Shown: in pieces, positions 46,435 to 59,100 of the stretch
Layout of the letters: each line of letters opens with the position of its first letter
Position numbering within the stretch: the first letter of the stretch is position 1
Notes under the pieces: generated by a model
Seen by the model: the letters and a program-made list of their open reading frames with translations, nothing else
The model's database searches: none
Told to the model about the DNA's origin: nothing
DNA from: Brachypodius melanocephalos
Taxonomy: Eukaryota; Chordata; Aves; Passeriformes; Pycnonotidae
Length of the DNA stretch: 64,000 nucleotides
Direction: 5' to 3'
NCBI GenBank assembly: GCA_013398615.1
Contig: VZSR01003798.1
Span: 10,601,542-10,665,541 of the forward strand
Made by a program: the position numbers and the translations under genes

Positions 46435-49400
46435 GGGCAGCCCTGTGCTCAGGGCCCAGGGCCACACTTTGGGATAAGTTTCCCTGAGCATTTACTCACA
46501 CTTGCCCCTCACAGGGGGAGTTTGAAGCTCACTGACTGCATCTGGAGCCTCCTGCCAGAGCCAGGGTGTGGACCCTGCCTCTCCTCGTCAAACTGCTGCT
46601 TAGGAGGAGCTGGACACTCCCAGCTTCTTCTGCAGGGAGTTGCAGTAAAAACTCAGCAATCATGAAAATCCAGCCTTCAAGTGCACTCTTGGGAATGGAG
46701 ATGGCTTATCCTGTCATGCGCCCTTGAAAGCCCTGGTAGTGCAGTGGAAGTGGTCTGTAATAGCAGGAATTCATTTGTTAATAAGTTTCCCCTTGCTTTC
46801 CCTGGCACTAATTCAGTGGGTTTCAGCTGCAAGGTAGTTGGTGCTCACACCAGGGAAAAGCAGCTCAGGGTTCCAGGGATCTTGGTGGGGTCACAGTTCT
46901 GAGAAAAGTGTCCTGGCTCATTTCTTGGTACAGATGGGGTCATACACAGCTTGCTCAGCCTCTGGTTTCCTTCTGGAGTACAAGCTGTACATAAAGAATA
47001 GTGACTGTGATAATTTTAGGAGAGCAAGTTAAAAAAAAAATACATGAGAAAGAGAGATTGACTTTAAAAAACACTAACAGAAGATAATAGTGCAGTGGCA
47101 GGGAGAAAAAAGATGTTTTAACAGGCTTCTCTGATTACCACTACTGACTCAATAGAACCCTCTACTCTCCCTAATGAGAACAGGTGAACTCTCCTGACTT
47201 TAGCAGTGACCTACCCATGACATCTTTTCTTGAGGCTCGAGCCACGCTGGTGTTCCTGGAAGAGGTGGGAGGATTCAGTTATTTATGGCTAAGTCTTTTG
47301 AAAGAAAATAAATGGTACTGCATCAGAACAACTCATTGCATCTCACCTGGTATTTATCCTGTCCTGAAAATAAAAAAGTTAAACGTGTCATCAGAAATTT
47401 CAAAAGTAGTGTTTCTTTTGCTAGTTTGTTTTGAGTAAGCGTTGCCCTTAAGAACTAGAGGGAGTCAGGAGGCTGGTGGTGTTCTGAGAGTGGTTTGTCC
47501 ATTTGCAGTGTGCAGAGGGGCTGCAGAGCCCCTGTGACAGGCAATGCATCCATCTGAGAAAGGACAGCAGAGCAAAGCCACTGGCAGTGTAAGTTTCAGC
47601 AATGGGGGGGAAAATGGAATTCTCTGCAGGCCCTTATCATGCTCTAGTCCTCACAAGCCTTGGGAGCTGAAGGAAGGCAGCCTCCCATGTCCCCTGTGGC
47701 TGCAGGGAAACACCAGAATGCTTTGGCCATGTGGTCATAGGAAATCTCATGTTGGAGCAGATGTGAGAGCCCTTGTGCTTCATGCACAAGCCCGTCCTTG
47801 GAATGGTGTGCTGTTTCCTGATGCTCCTGGAAAACAGTTTCCTGCCACTCCTGGAAAACAGTTTCCTGCCCTGAGACACCCAGAAGCCGTTAACTTTCTC
47901 TAGGATTTGTCCTCACATCCGATTTACCAGCAGTGCCCACATGGGAGCCGTGGGAATGGGGAGGCTGTTGATGTGCCAAATCCTTCCATGGGCCTCTTCC
48001 AGCAGGAGCAGGGCAGGCAGTCTCTGCTTGGCTCACACTGTTCAAGGGAAGCGAGGAGGAAGAGGGGCAAAACAGAATACAAAGCCTGACTTTTCTTTCC
48101 TTTATTTGCATGTATTTTCTGGATGGGTTTTCCTGCTCTGACTCAACAGCAGTAAGCCCTCGGTGCCCAGAGTGTGATTGTTCTCTGCTGATAGAGGAGG
48201 AAGGAGGCTGTCGTCATGTGCTGCTGCTGAAATGGCCTCTGACATTTCTCTTAACTTGTTTAAACAAATACATCTCAAAACCAGTTCTGTTTGAGAGGGC
48301 AGCACACAAAGGTTAACTCTGTGTGTGCTAGGAGTACTTTTGTGTGATATTCTGCTTTTTCAAGGAGCCATAGGTATGTTTTCATAGAGCTCAAGCTCCT
48401 AACTCTGGATTGTTCAACAATATGTAGCTCCACTGCAAGTAAATGAATATGAATGTGTTTTCTGCTGGTTGTGGAGTTTATCTTGTTCTTTAGATGAATT
48501 ATAATTAAAATATTCTGTTTGCCTATCCAGACTTGCAAGTATTTTCATTCCTGTTTGTGAAACTGTAAGATTATATCATGATAATATTTTATGGGTTTTA
48601 AGAGGGCTATGAAGTGGCATTATTATGAATGGACAAAAATTACAAAAAAGCCTCTGACAGTGTTTAATAGCAATGTGTCTGTTATTACTGTGTCTTTTAT
48701 TACTGCAGGCTCATAGTCTGCTTTCTCCCAACAAATTCACAGCACATATTTTAGTCTCGTGTTCATGCATGTCTTGGAGAATAAAAGAAGTGTAGCCTGT
48801 GAAGAAGCAGCTGGAAATCAGGAGAGATGTTATGAGCTGTTTTTTGTAATTTTTGTTTCACTGACCAGTTCCAGTGTACCCAAGGGAGCTGCTGCCACCT
48901 CTCCAAAGCTTGGATGTGAGGAGCAGCATGCTCTGTTTTCCATGCCTCTGGAACAGCAGGCTGAGTTTCCAGATGACAGGCAAAGGGTTTCAAAGTGAAA
49001 TAATGCCCAGGCTTGTTCTGTTCTTGACATCAACCCCCTGAGTCCTCACTCTGGCATCTCAGGGTTTTGTGAAGCTCAGTAGCCTGCACTGTGCCCTGAG
49101 TGCAGCAGGTTTGCCAAGGGCTCTTGGAAAGTCCCTGACAAAGACCTTCCTTGGTGTGCTCAGATAGAGAAGTCTTTTAAGGATTGGAATTAGCTAAATT
49201 GTGATAAGCTGCCGGAAGAGATTTTTGGGTTGCATTGAACTCAAGGGAAAAACCTTTAATCCACAAATCATACCCTGCTGAAGGAGGTTTTGTTTTGCAT
49301 AGCTGGTCAAATAGCAGTTTGTCTATGTTTTCATTTCTGTTTAGAGCTTAGGAAAAACACTGACCTATTTGAGCCCTTGAAAGGGTTGTGAAGAGTCTTA

Positions 49401-52400
49401 CAAAAGAAAAAGCCTTCTCCCTCAGAGCAAGGAGCCCCTGGAGTTGGTGCTGAGTTATGTAAAGAGTAAAAAATGCCTCAGTGAAGGTGTAAATTCAGCT
49501 GATGAATTGGGACCTGGAGAACAGAACAGTGCAGAGAGCTGCTGGTGATAGATGGTGATCCAAGAGGATATTCCAGCCCAGGTTTATTCTTGCTTTTGGA
49601 CTAAGAGTGCTACTAATCACAGAAAGTTACATCCTTCCACTGAAGTTTCTCTCCTCAGCCTCCTCCACCCTCAGCAGAACCCACAGAGGTGGAGATTTCT
49701 CAGTGTTTGAGGAGATGCTTCAGGGAAATGCTCTCCTGAAGCACATCAGGTGGGGCAGGTGTCCTCAACCTGTCACCTCCCTGCTGATGCTGTCAGCACA
49801 AAGCCAGTCTGTGATCCCAGCGTGGCAGTGGCTGTGTGACATGCTGAGTAGGTCAGCCTGTGGGCCACAGCTTGTATTTTTGCAAACGTTTTGCATTTAG
49901 CAGCTGTGTTTGTGCCCTTAGGATCAATTTCTATAACGTGCTGGCATGCTTTGCTCCTGAAGGAATCCATCTCCTGACACCCCTCCAATGCCCACTGGCA
50001 TAACAGGAGCACCTTTCCAAAGATCTCCTGGTGTTACCATTATTTTCAGGGCTGAATTGCACTTTCTTCTCTGCCAGGTCAGCAATCCTTCCTCAATGCA
50101 TCCTCATTCTCGCCTCTTTTTCTCCCCAGGCAAACATGACCTGCAGGCTGCCACAGGTAAATGGCGTGGCTTGGATGACCTTGGCACCAGCAACACCTGC
50201 TTGTGCTGTTGATTGTCTTGCACATATGTGCTTGACACAGGTATTCAGATGCTCGAGATTAGAAGAAATCCTGGCAGTGGAGGCAGACAGAGTCTGGATG
50301 AGTTCACCCTGCCCAGGGAGCTGCCTGGGGGGAGCAGAGCACACCCGAGAGACCTCCTCACTCTCTGGCCATGGTGCTGTGCCAGCCTCTGCACGGTGTC
50401 ACACAGCCCTGGCTGCCTTCGGGGGAGCTGCTGTGGAGCAGCTGCAGGATGTACCCCAGGGGCTGGGGGCAGAAAGAAGGCTGACAGAAATAAGGCAGCA
50501 GAGGTTCAGGGATTAGGAGTACCACCTACCAAGTGAGAGCAGGGAGTTAATGCCAGTTTTCTGGCTCTCCCAGTGAAACTGCACTTTAGGAATATTTTTT
50601 TCTGAGGCTTGACCTGCAAACAGCTTTGCACCAGTGTAGCTGAAGAAGTGGCTTTAACCCAATAGAGCACCAATCCTCTCTGGCTGCTCTTCTATTGAGA
50701 AGTGGTACACTTGTGCTTGGCTAGTCCTGAAAGGGGCTTGGGCAAATGCCTTCTTCCAGCTCCTGCCCTCACAGCAGAACCAGCTGCTTTTCCAGAGGCT
50801 CTCCCAGATGTGCCACAGCAGCTGCACAACCTCCTCCAGTCAAAATTAATTGGTTCTGGAGTTTATATCTTTATACCTATAACTTTTGTGTGCAGCTGGA
50901 CTGGCAAAGCTTACAGCAGCTGTTTTGCTATAAATGTTGCTTGCAAGCTTTTCTAACAAAGACCAGCCCTTGACAAGTGTTTCACAGCCCCCTAATCATA
51001 TCACAGCTTGGAGGGCTACATGTTGGAGGCCTCTCCTGTGGCAACAGGTTTTGTAATCTGTGCTTCAACACCTTGTTTCTGGCTGCTGGAGTGAGGTTTC
51101 CTGCTCAGTGCTGCAGGAACAATCAGAGCTTGTGTCTGCCCCACAGTTCAAAGCCAGCCTTGTGCCCCAAGCTCTGCTGGTGCTGCTCAGGAGCCCAGCC
51201 CTGGCACCCAGCCCCCTGCTGCAGCCCTCTGCAGGGGAGCATCCTCAGGGACAATGCAGAGGGGTAAGGCTTTCTGATCAAACATTTCTCGAGGGAGTTG
51301 TCCAGTCTGAGAGCAGGGCTGTCAGCAGGGCTTTTCCTGTGCTGTCTCTGGGACTCAGCGTGTGCTGGGAGCTCCACTCCTGCCAGGAGAGCAGGCACTG
51401 CTTTCAGTAGATGGCCTTGGGGAAGAGACCTTATGACTCCATGTTCTGGTTTCCCTTTCTCTAAAATATGGTTTGTGATGCCTCCCTGGCTGTCACACTG
51501 AATGTGTCCGGGAGGAATGACGTGCTCCGAGGCAGCAGCGAGCACAGACTGTCATTGTGGGATGGATCACATGAAGCTCTTCAGAAAAACTGAAAGAAAC
51601 AGAAAACCACTTCATCTCTGTCTCCTCCATTGTGAACAATCTTTTTGGATAATATGAGGCAAGGAGTTTTGCACTGGGTTTACAGAGTAGTCTTTGCTCC
51701 CAGGTAATACTCAAGTTCCTCCTTCTGCTGTTATAGACCAATCTGAAGTGGTATGAAATGCAGCAAGTCACTTAAAACATGTCTGAGCAGGCAAAAGAAA
51801 TGAAAGGACTGGTATTCTGGGAAGCCAGCAGATGTGAAGGCTGGCAGGTAGGTATGGCAGGCATACCTCAGCCAGCTCTGTGCTGGTTGGTGCAGGTAAG
51901 ACAGCACTGCAGCTCATCAGGGCAACACAGGAGCTGGATAAATGAACACACACACTGAGCCCGTGGGAAGAACTCACATTGCTGCAGGTGAATTCCTGCT
52001 GTAACCCCAGCAGCTGTGCTTCACTGAGAGGTGACAGCCGTGTAAGTGAGCTCAACTGCATCACGACCTGTAAAACACTGCTATTTTGAGATTGCTGCTT
52101 TTGCACTTGTCTTTGCATCCAGTTAAAATTGGTGCCTGAAAATATTCTCTAACAACTCTGATTCATTCACAATGGGTTTTTTTTCTGGTAGCTGTTTTAC
52201 CTTTTTTTTTCTTCTTCTTATTTTAACTGTGTTTAAGTAGAAAACTTAGATGAGCAGACATGTCATTTAGACACTGTGAGAGGTAAAAGTACAAAATGAG
52301 GCAGTTTGTTTTTCCTGTCCTAGCTAACCAAGCAATAGCCTGCTCAGCCAGCCCTCCCAGCCACAACTGGAGGCAGCCCAAGGCTCCTACCCCACACTGC

Positions 52401-55400
52401 CATCACAGATATCCACATTGTTCCCAGCTAATTGCTTTCTCCTGTACAGAAGTTGGTTTCCTTTGAACTGCAGCACAATGTGACACCAGGCATCACGTTG
52501 CCTTCCTCCTCACTCTCCTGTGGCCTTAGCAACCTGATACAGCTGTGACCAAGATAAATGCCCATGGCTGTTAAAGTCAATGCAGCTTTCCAGTGTTTCA
52601 TGAGAGAATTGAAGAGAGAAATGCTGATGTGAGGTGGTCTCACACGAGCCTTCATGGTTTTCTGAACTAACTGGTCTTTCTCTCTACTTTCAGGCAAGCT
52701 AAGCTGTATTAATCACTTTATAAAGAAATAACACAGCGTTATGGGGTAAGGTTTCTGTAGGCTCAGAAACACGGGAGAAAAAGCAGTGTAAATCTTATTT
52801 TACAAACCAAGACTTAGCTTCGTCTGGGCTTTATTTGGGCAGACTGGTTTCTGCTGAAGGCAGCTTGTTCCAGTTCTCTGCCTTACCCAGTACCCTGTTA
52901 ACTCCCAGGGTTTGTTTCTCCTCTGGTTCCCTGGAGATAGGAATGGCCACTCAGTGCTGAGGCTCTCTCTGGACTTACAAGTCATCTCCAAGTCATCCTT
53001 GAGCAACTCTTCCCTCTGCCTGCTTTCACTGCCCTTCTTGCTAGGCTGCAACATGTCAGGATGTAAAATAATATCTCATTGTCCTTGGGCTTGGTGCTGT
53101 ATGTGCCATGTGAAAGCAGCTGGAGCGTTCAGAGTTCCTCCCAGCAGAAGCTTTCCCCCACCATGGTACTGTGCTGTAAGCAATTGGTGCCCTGTCTGTG
53201 TCCCAGCCTGTTCTGGCATGCACAGGTGAGATCAGAGCCTTTTCACTGCAGGTCTGAGCCTGGTGGGGGATTGGGTTTGTTCTGAAGGAATTTTGTAGAA
53301 ATAACTGTTATTACATGGTTGTACTGTGAGCTGTTCTTCTCCCCAGAGGAGCAAATGCTGCTGCAAGTCACTTCCTCCACAGGGTACCTTGAATCTGGGC
53401 CCACAGCCCTTCAGGACTCATTTCAGCTCACAGCTCACAGACATGCACCACTAGCTGGTATTTGTTCCAGTGAAAGAGGGAGTATTTCTCCCTAGCTCCA
53501 TGACTTTCCTGGGTCTCTATGCAAATCCATGACTCTGCTCTCCTGTAGAATAATTTATGGGAGTTCCCTGATCTGCACAGCAAATATTTCAGTTTGGCAT
53601 TGCTTTGCTTTTAGGCTGGGGCTAGGGGACATTTTCTGTTCCTTTGTAAAAGCAGAAACAAATTTGCCCGATTTTACATGAAATGTGAGTAGGAATGAAA
53701 GTCCCTTACATAAGAAACTTGTTCCAGCTTCTTCCTAAGAAGGATTAATTTGGATTCACAGAAAAACGTTTCACCCCTTCAGTAGGGAGCGATTGGACAA
53801 TATTCCCAGTAAATATGAGTACCAAGCATCCTTAGCCTTGTGAATGAAACTGAAAAAGCAAGAAGAAACCTGTAGCACCACCAGCCTTCTCCCAGGCAGG
53901 TCTGGGTCATCAGGTCTGGGCAGTGTTTTCCTCTCCATCCTCTCCAGGATGAGCTGCCTACATGGCTTCAGCTCTACACTCCTCTAAGGCTGGCTGTACA
54001 GAAGTTCTCACTCAGCTGTGTGCTGTCTGCCCAGCTGCATGTGTCCCATTTTAAGTTGTGCTGAGCTAGGTGCTTTCAGATACTGAGAGATAACTCATTC
54101 CATATCCTGGTGCATACTTCAGGATTTGCACCATATTAAATTAATTTCATCAGGAATTATTGCCAAGTGCTTCAAAATCTCACATGAAAGTTGATTTGAA
54201 AGCAACAATAAATTAATATTTTCAGAGGGATGGAAATTAGGGCAAGGAACATGTTGGCTTAAAAGTATTTACCAAGGAACCAAGACACAAAGGTGTTGGC
54301 CCTGTTTGATGTCAATTTGTTGCATCACTTTTATCTAAATTGAGTTTCTGTTATCTCTGCTTCCTTCTGTTAATGCTGGGACACTGTTATTGCTGTGTTT
54401 CCTGAGAATCCCTGGTGTACTGGATGGCACTGCCCAGTGAGAAGATTGTCAGAACTGGCACTCATGAATCAGTGCCCTAACAGACATCACCACATAAAAC
54501 TGGGGCACGTTGGTGGGAAGGATTTGTTGGGTCCTGCTAATGTGTGTGTTGTGTGTGCTCGATGGTGACACAGCAGCAGAGAGGCTCTGTGCTTTCACAG
54601 AGCTGTGCCATCACCCAAACTGCCAGCCCAAGTTTGATTCTGGCTTGTGGATGGGCAGGCCTGAAATGAGAATGTCCTCCCCCAGTGCTGCTCTCACATG
54701 CTGCAGTGAATAACTGCCCTAAAGGGAATTTCCTTGGGATAAATGCTGCCATCGTGTTCCCTCAGCAAAGCCTTGGCCACGGGACAAAGGGACTTGGAAA
54801 TGGTGGATGGGATCTGGAGCACTGGCTGGTAGTGGAGGGGCTGCTCCTGCTTGGTGGGTGTGTGAGAGGATAATGAAGTGGTGTCAAATTGAAAGCTGCT
54901 TTTGATCCATTATAATGATTTTTTGTGATGTCAGGTATTTAGTGGTTTTCTTTTTTTAAATTCTTTTTTTTTTCCCAGCTTTGAAACATCATAGTGTTTT
55001 AATGTTCTGCTATGTAACTGGGTATATACAACAGCGATTAGTTTGGGAATTTCTTCAGATCTTTAGGATGCCACAGCTCCTTACTTGACAATACAATAAC
55101 ATATGAGAGCCCATCTTGGCTGCAGGCTGTAGTAATTAGCTAGTTTTGCTATAAAGTTGCTGGAACAGTGCTTTGAAGCCCTGCCAGCTGACAGAGCCCT
55201 CCAGCTCAGCCAGGGCCACTGGAGCTGCTGGGAGCTGCAGGTTCCTGTCCCTGATGTGGGGATCTCAAACCACGGATGGCAAATGTCACAGACAGCACAC
55301 TGCCAGCTGGATCCTCTGCCTTCAAAGACTCTATCAGGCAATCCTATGTAAACACTGCATTTTTGTAAAAATATTCCAGATTAGTCTTCTTCCAGAAGGC

Positions 55401-56094
55401 AATATGAGTGAATAAACTAGGCAACATGAAAAAAGTGATAAAAGTCATCTGTGCAGTGAATGTGAGTCTGGATCTTACTTCAGTCAGACATTGGTAGGCT
55501 CTGTTTTTATTTTCTTTTGACTACAACTGCTCCTGTGATGATCAAAAAAGCTGGGTTATCTCCAAATCATAGATCTTTCAGAGGCTTTGAATGGTTACCT
55601 GAAGTTTATTTTTAAAGAAGTATAGAAGGAAGCTGCTCAGAAAGACACTTTACATAGAAAATATACCTGAAAAGGCAGTGAACAGGAGGCTGAGAGCCAA
55701 ATCTAAGGAAACAGTCAGAAAATAAGATGCTTGAATAATTTGTCCATATACATACTTCTAGGAACCTTTCAGAAATTACTTCAAGATTTAAGCTCTTTTT
55801 CTTGTAGTACTGAAAGTCTTTGCTAACACTTCAGCTCTATTTCCTTTATTTATTATTTGTAACACATGACTGCCTCTACTACGTGTGCTTTCTCCTCTTA
55901 AGTAAGTAACACCTCATAAGCATTCAAGATTATATCTTTAAAAGAAAGTATAATGTCCCAAAGAACAAACATAGCACAGCATAACCTTTACCTCACTGGG
56001 TTTGAGACAACAAAGCTGTGAAAGAGCTCTGGTGTTCAACAAGAACTACAGTGGAATACAAGTAGCTTTTAAAATGCTTTCTTCTCATTTATTT
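46435..56094. other. Intergenic sequence 46.4-56.1 kb
   Basis: No recognisable exon is present. A 24-bp tandem duplication occurs at 47824-47871. Open frames such as 50031-50516 (+) and 51123-51545 (-) have no recognisable homology. Confidence 0.55.
47824..47871. repeat. 24-bp tandem duplication
   Basis: Two adjacent copies of CTCCTGGAAAACAGTTTCCT plus GCCA/GCCC differ at one base. Each contains the near-palindrome GGAAAACAGTTTCC. Confidence 0.92.
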
Positions 56095-56185
56095 TCATAG
56101 AATCATAGAATGATTTGGGTTGTAAGCCACCTTAGTGATCACCTAGTTCAAACTCCTTGCTGTAGGGGTTGCCATTAATGATTGC
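56095..56185 (-). mobile_element. CR1-type LINE 3' end fragment
   Basis: CATAGAATCATAGAATGATT followed by TGGGTTGTAAGCCACCTTAG and GTGATCACCTAGTTCAAACT is the reverse complement of the CR1 3' terminus with its ATTCTATG terminal repeat. The element is therefore on the minus strand and heavily 5'-truncated. Confidence 0.85.
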
Positions 56186-59100
56186 TTATCTATTTTTTTA
56201 AAAAAATGTTTTGTTTCTTTAAAAAAGTTTGACTTTAATAGGCAGCATATATCCCTTCAAAAATGTTGTAAAGGTACCTACCAGCTCCTTCTCACACCAA
56301 AGACTCTAGAAGCTTTTACTTGTTAGCATCCCCATCAGTCACCAGCTGAACTGGCATGGACATCTTCACCCAAATGCCAGCAGGATCACAGTCAGAGACT
56401 TCTGTGGCTGTTTTTCATTATGTTTAACCACATCACCACCCCTGTGAGGTTACAGCTTGCATGAGATCAGCTTATGGAGGAAAACCAGAGGCTGTGGCAG
56501 TCAAAGAGCATTTTTGGGGACAGAAGAAAGCACTCTGAAGAGTCTACAGAGTCCTTGGTTGAAAGTAGAAAGCTGTAATTGTCCAATTCCATCTGCAATT
56601 TAGGAGTACTATTGAATTTCACAGTGTTCCTAAGCTTTCTCACAATAGCACCCACTTGTCACTTTTCCCTATACCTCAGATTGGCTTAAAGTCTCATGTC
56701 ATGTTATCATTTTGTCAAAACTTTTCCATAAATGGGCTCTGAGGTGATATTGTTCAATGTCTGCTGGGCATTTTTCAGTCAGGTCTAACAGCAAGATTCC
56801 ACCCTGCTCTAGGTAGGAGACCTCCCTCTAAATGTGTCCTTTCTTCCACCTACAGGTCTTATCCAAGGGGAAGCTGGACGTTTTACACATTTGTTGGGAA
56901 TCTGGAATGTCTGAAAATCCAGGACATGTGAGGGTTCACCAGGGTTTCAGTGGTTCAGGGGACAAGGACAGTGAGCTGCAGGTGCCTTGCTGTCTATGGC
57001 AAGAGAACATTGGGTACAGGCAAAGTGCAGATGGAGGATTGACATGCCAGCAGGGTCAGTCCTGTCGTGTCCCTTCGTCTGTGGTCCAGTCCTGCTCTTC
57101 TCCAGCTTCTCCAAGGGAATGAAGAACCATGCTGCTGAATCCCTCCTGATTTCACCCCCTTCCCCTGCTCTGTCCTTGCTGTCCTGTGCTGGCCCATGTC
57201 AGGAACAGGGTCGCGGTGCTTTGGCTGCTGGTCTGATCCAGCCTGACCCACAGTGGTCCTTCTCCTCACAGTGCTGTGGACACTCTGCCTTTTGATCCTG
57301 TGCAGGGAGTCCTTGCTCATTAGTATTGTAACACTTGAGAGCTGGAAGGATTTGAGGTTGGCTTTTGGTTGTTTTTCTCTTTAAGGTGAACCTACCCCTG
57401 CAGGAATTGAAGGGTGCAAAGGGCCCCAGGGAGTGAGCAGAGAGGAGAGCAGCAGGAACAGGACAACAGGACTGTCCTGGTGTAACAGCCCCATGCAGCA
57501 GACACTGCCTGCCTCAGAGCAGGGTCTCTACAGCTCTACAGTCTGCTGCCCCTGAGCTTTAGGAGAAAACAGGATTCTCTCAACACCTTTCTACTCATCT
57601 ACTGCCTCCTGTCAAGGAAAATGTATCCAGCCAGTGCTCTGCCATTCCAGCTTTCCCATTTCTGCTGCTTCAGTGCAAGCATTCTCTAACTTGCTCTGCC
57701 CTGTGGGTTTTGCACAGAGCTTCAGGGCTGTTTGCTGGCTCTTGACCTGCTTCACAGTGGAAAATTCTTCCACAAGTGTTACTTACAGGAAGCAAATGAA
57801 TATCTCCTCTAAATGGTCTAGCTGAGGAAATGGGTCATTTAGTGAAGTGCACTGTTTACTGGATAGCCAGTGGCCCATCTCCAAAATATATACTTAGTCT
57901 GAAGGAAGAAAAATATCTGAGATGATTCACTTTTTATATCAGTGTTTAAATGTTATGTAGTTCATAGCTAAAATTAAAAATGTGGATTTTCATGTGGGCT
58001 AAAAACTTCCTCTCCTGTTCCAGAAAATTGGTAAAACCAAGTTTTAAATTTCTTTCAGTAAAAAATCCTGGGTGTGTATGACTTGTTGAAGTTTACTTTG
58101 TTTTTCTTGAGTTTTTTTGAACTGTGTCATGGTTCTCCACATACTGTAACACTTTATAGCTTTGCTATAATGGCTTGTGGCGGGGCTAATATCTCCCAGT
58201 GCTAAATTGGTAAATTTTGTACTTGCTTTATCCAGTAATTCTAAATGCAGCAGCCAGCTTGAGCCTGCAGCATGATCTGGGTTTTATGCAGGGCTGGTTT
58301 TGTGATGTTTTCATTTATAACTGCAGTTTCTGCCTGCACTCCTTTGGTATTTTTGGTCCAGCCTCAGGCTGAAGGGAAAGTGCCTCATTCCCTAACCCAG
58401 GAGACATGAATAAGCATGTTGACATGGATCGCTGCAAGATTGGCACTGCACTGCCTTCAGATTATCTAGATCAGACACTATTCTGTAATGTGATTTTATC
58501 CACATTCAAAACATCATAACCTGGCAAAAACAAAATGCACCCAAACACAGTGTTTAATTCTCTGCTCTGGCATGGGTACTGCACAGCTGCCAGGGAAGGC
58601 AACGACACCTGAGCACAGGAGCAGAAGTGCAGCATCAGGCCAGTGCTGCTGCTTTCAGGGAACTGTGTTAGCAGTACAGAAATGCCTGCAGCATTTGTCA
58701 CATGGATGCTTTGGGCAACTCTCAAATGTGAAAGAAAATAGAAAAATAAAAGCAGCAGAAATGTGTAGGTATGGAGGCTGAGCCCCATGAAATGAGAGGG
58801 ACATTTTGGGCTGCTCTAAAGGTTAGTAGTTGGCCCATCACCCATGGGTCACCCAGAGCTTCACAGTTAACATTTAAAAATGTGTCAGAGCAGAGGAAGG
58901 ACCCTGCCTGTGTCTGTGTCTCTGGATCAGCTCTGTGATCTCTGTCAGATTTGGCACCATCAGTCACACCACTCCTCATGTTTCCAGCAAGTAGGTGTTT
59001 GCACAGGGCAGAAGAGCCTTCGTTTTCAATCCAAAACTATCCATCAGTCTGCTTCAGAGGTCAAATCCTCAAACAGTTTGGTAATTCCACTGTCATCATC

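Noticed and set aside
50031..50516. Plus-strand 161-codon frame
   Set aside because: It has no recognisable homology, no Kozak or splice support, and several shorter competing frames in the same interval.
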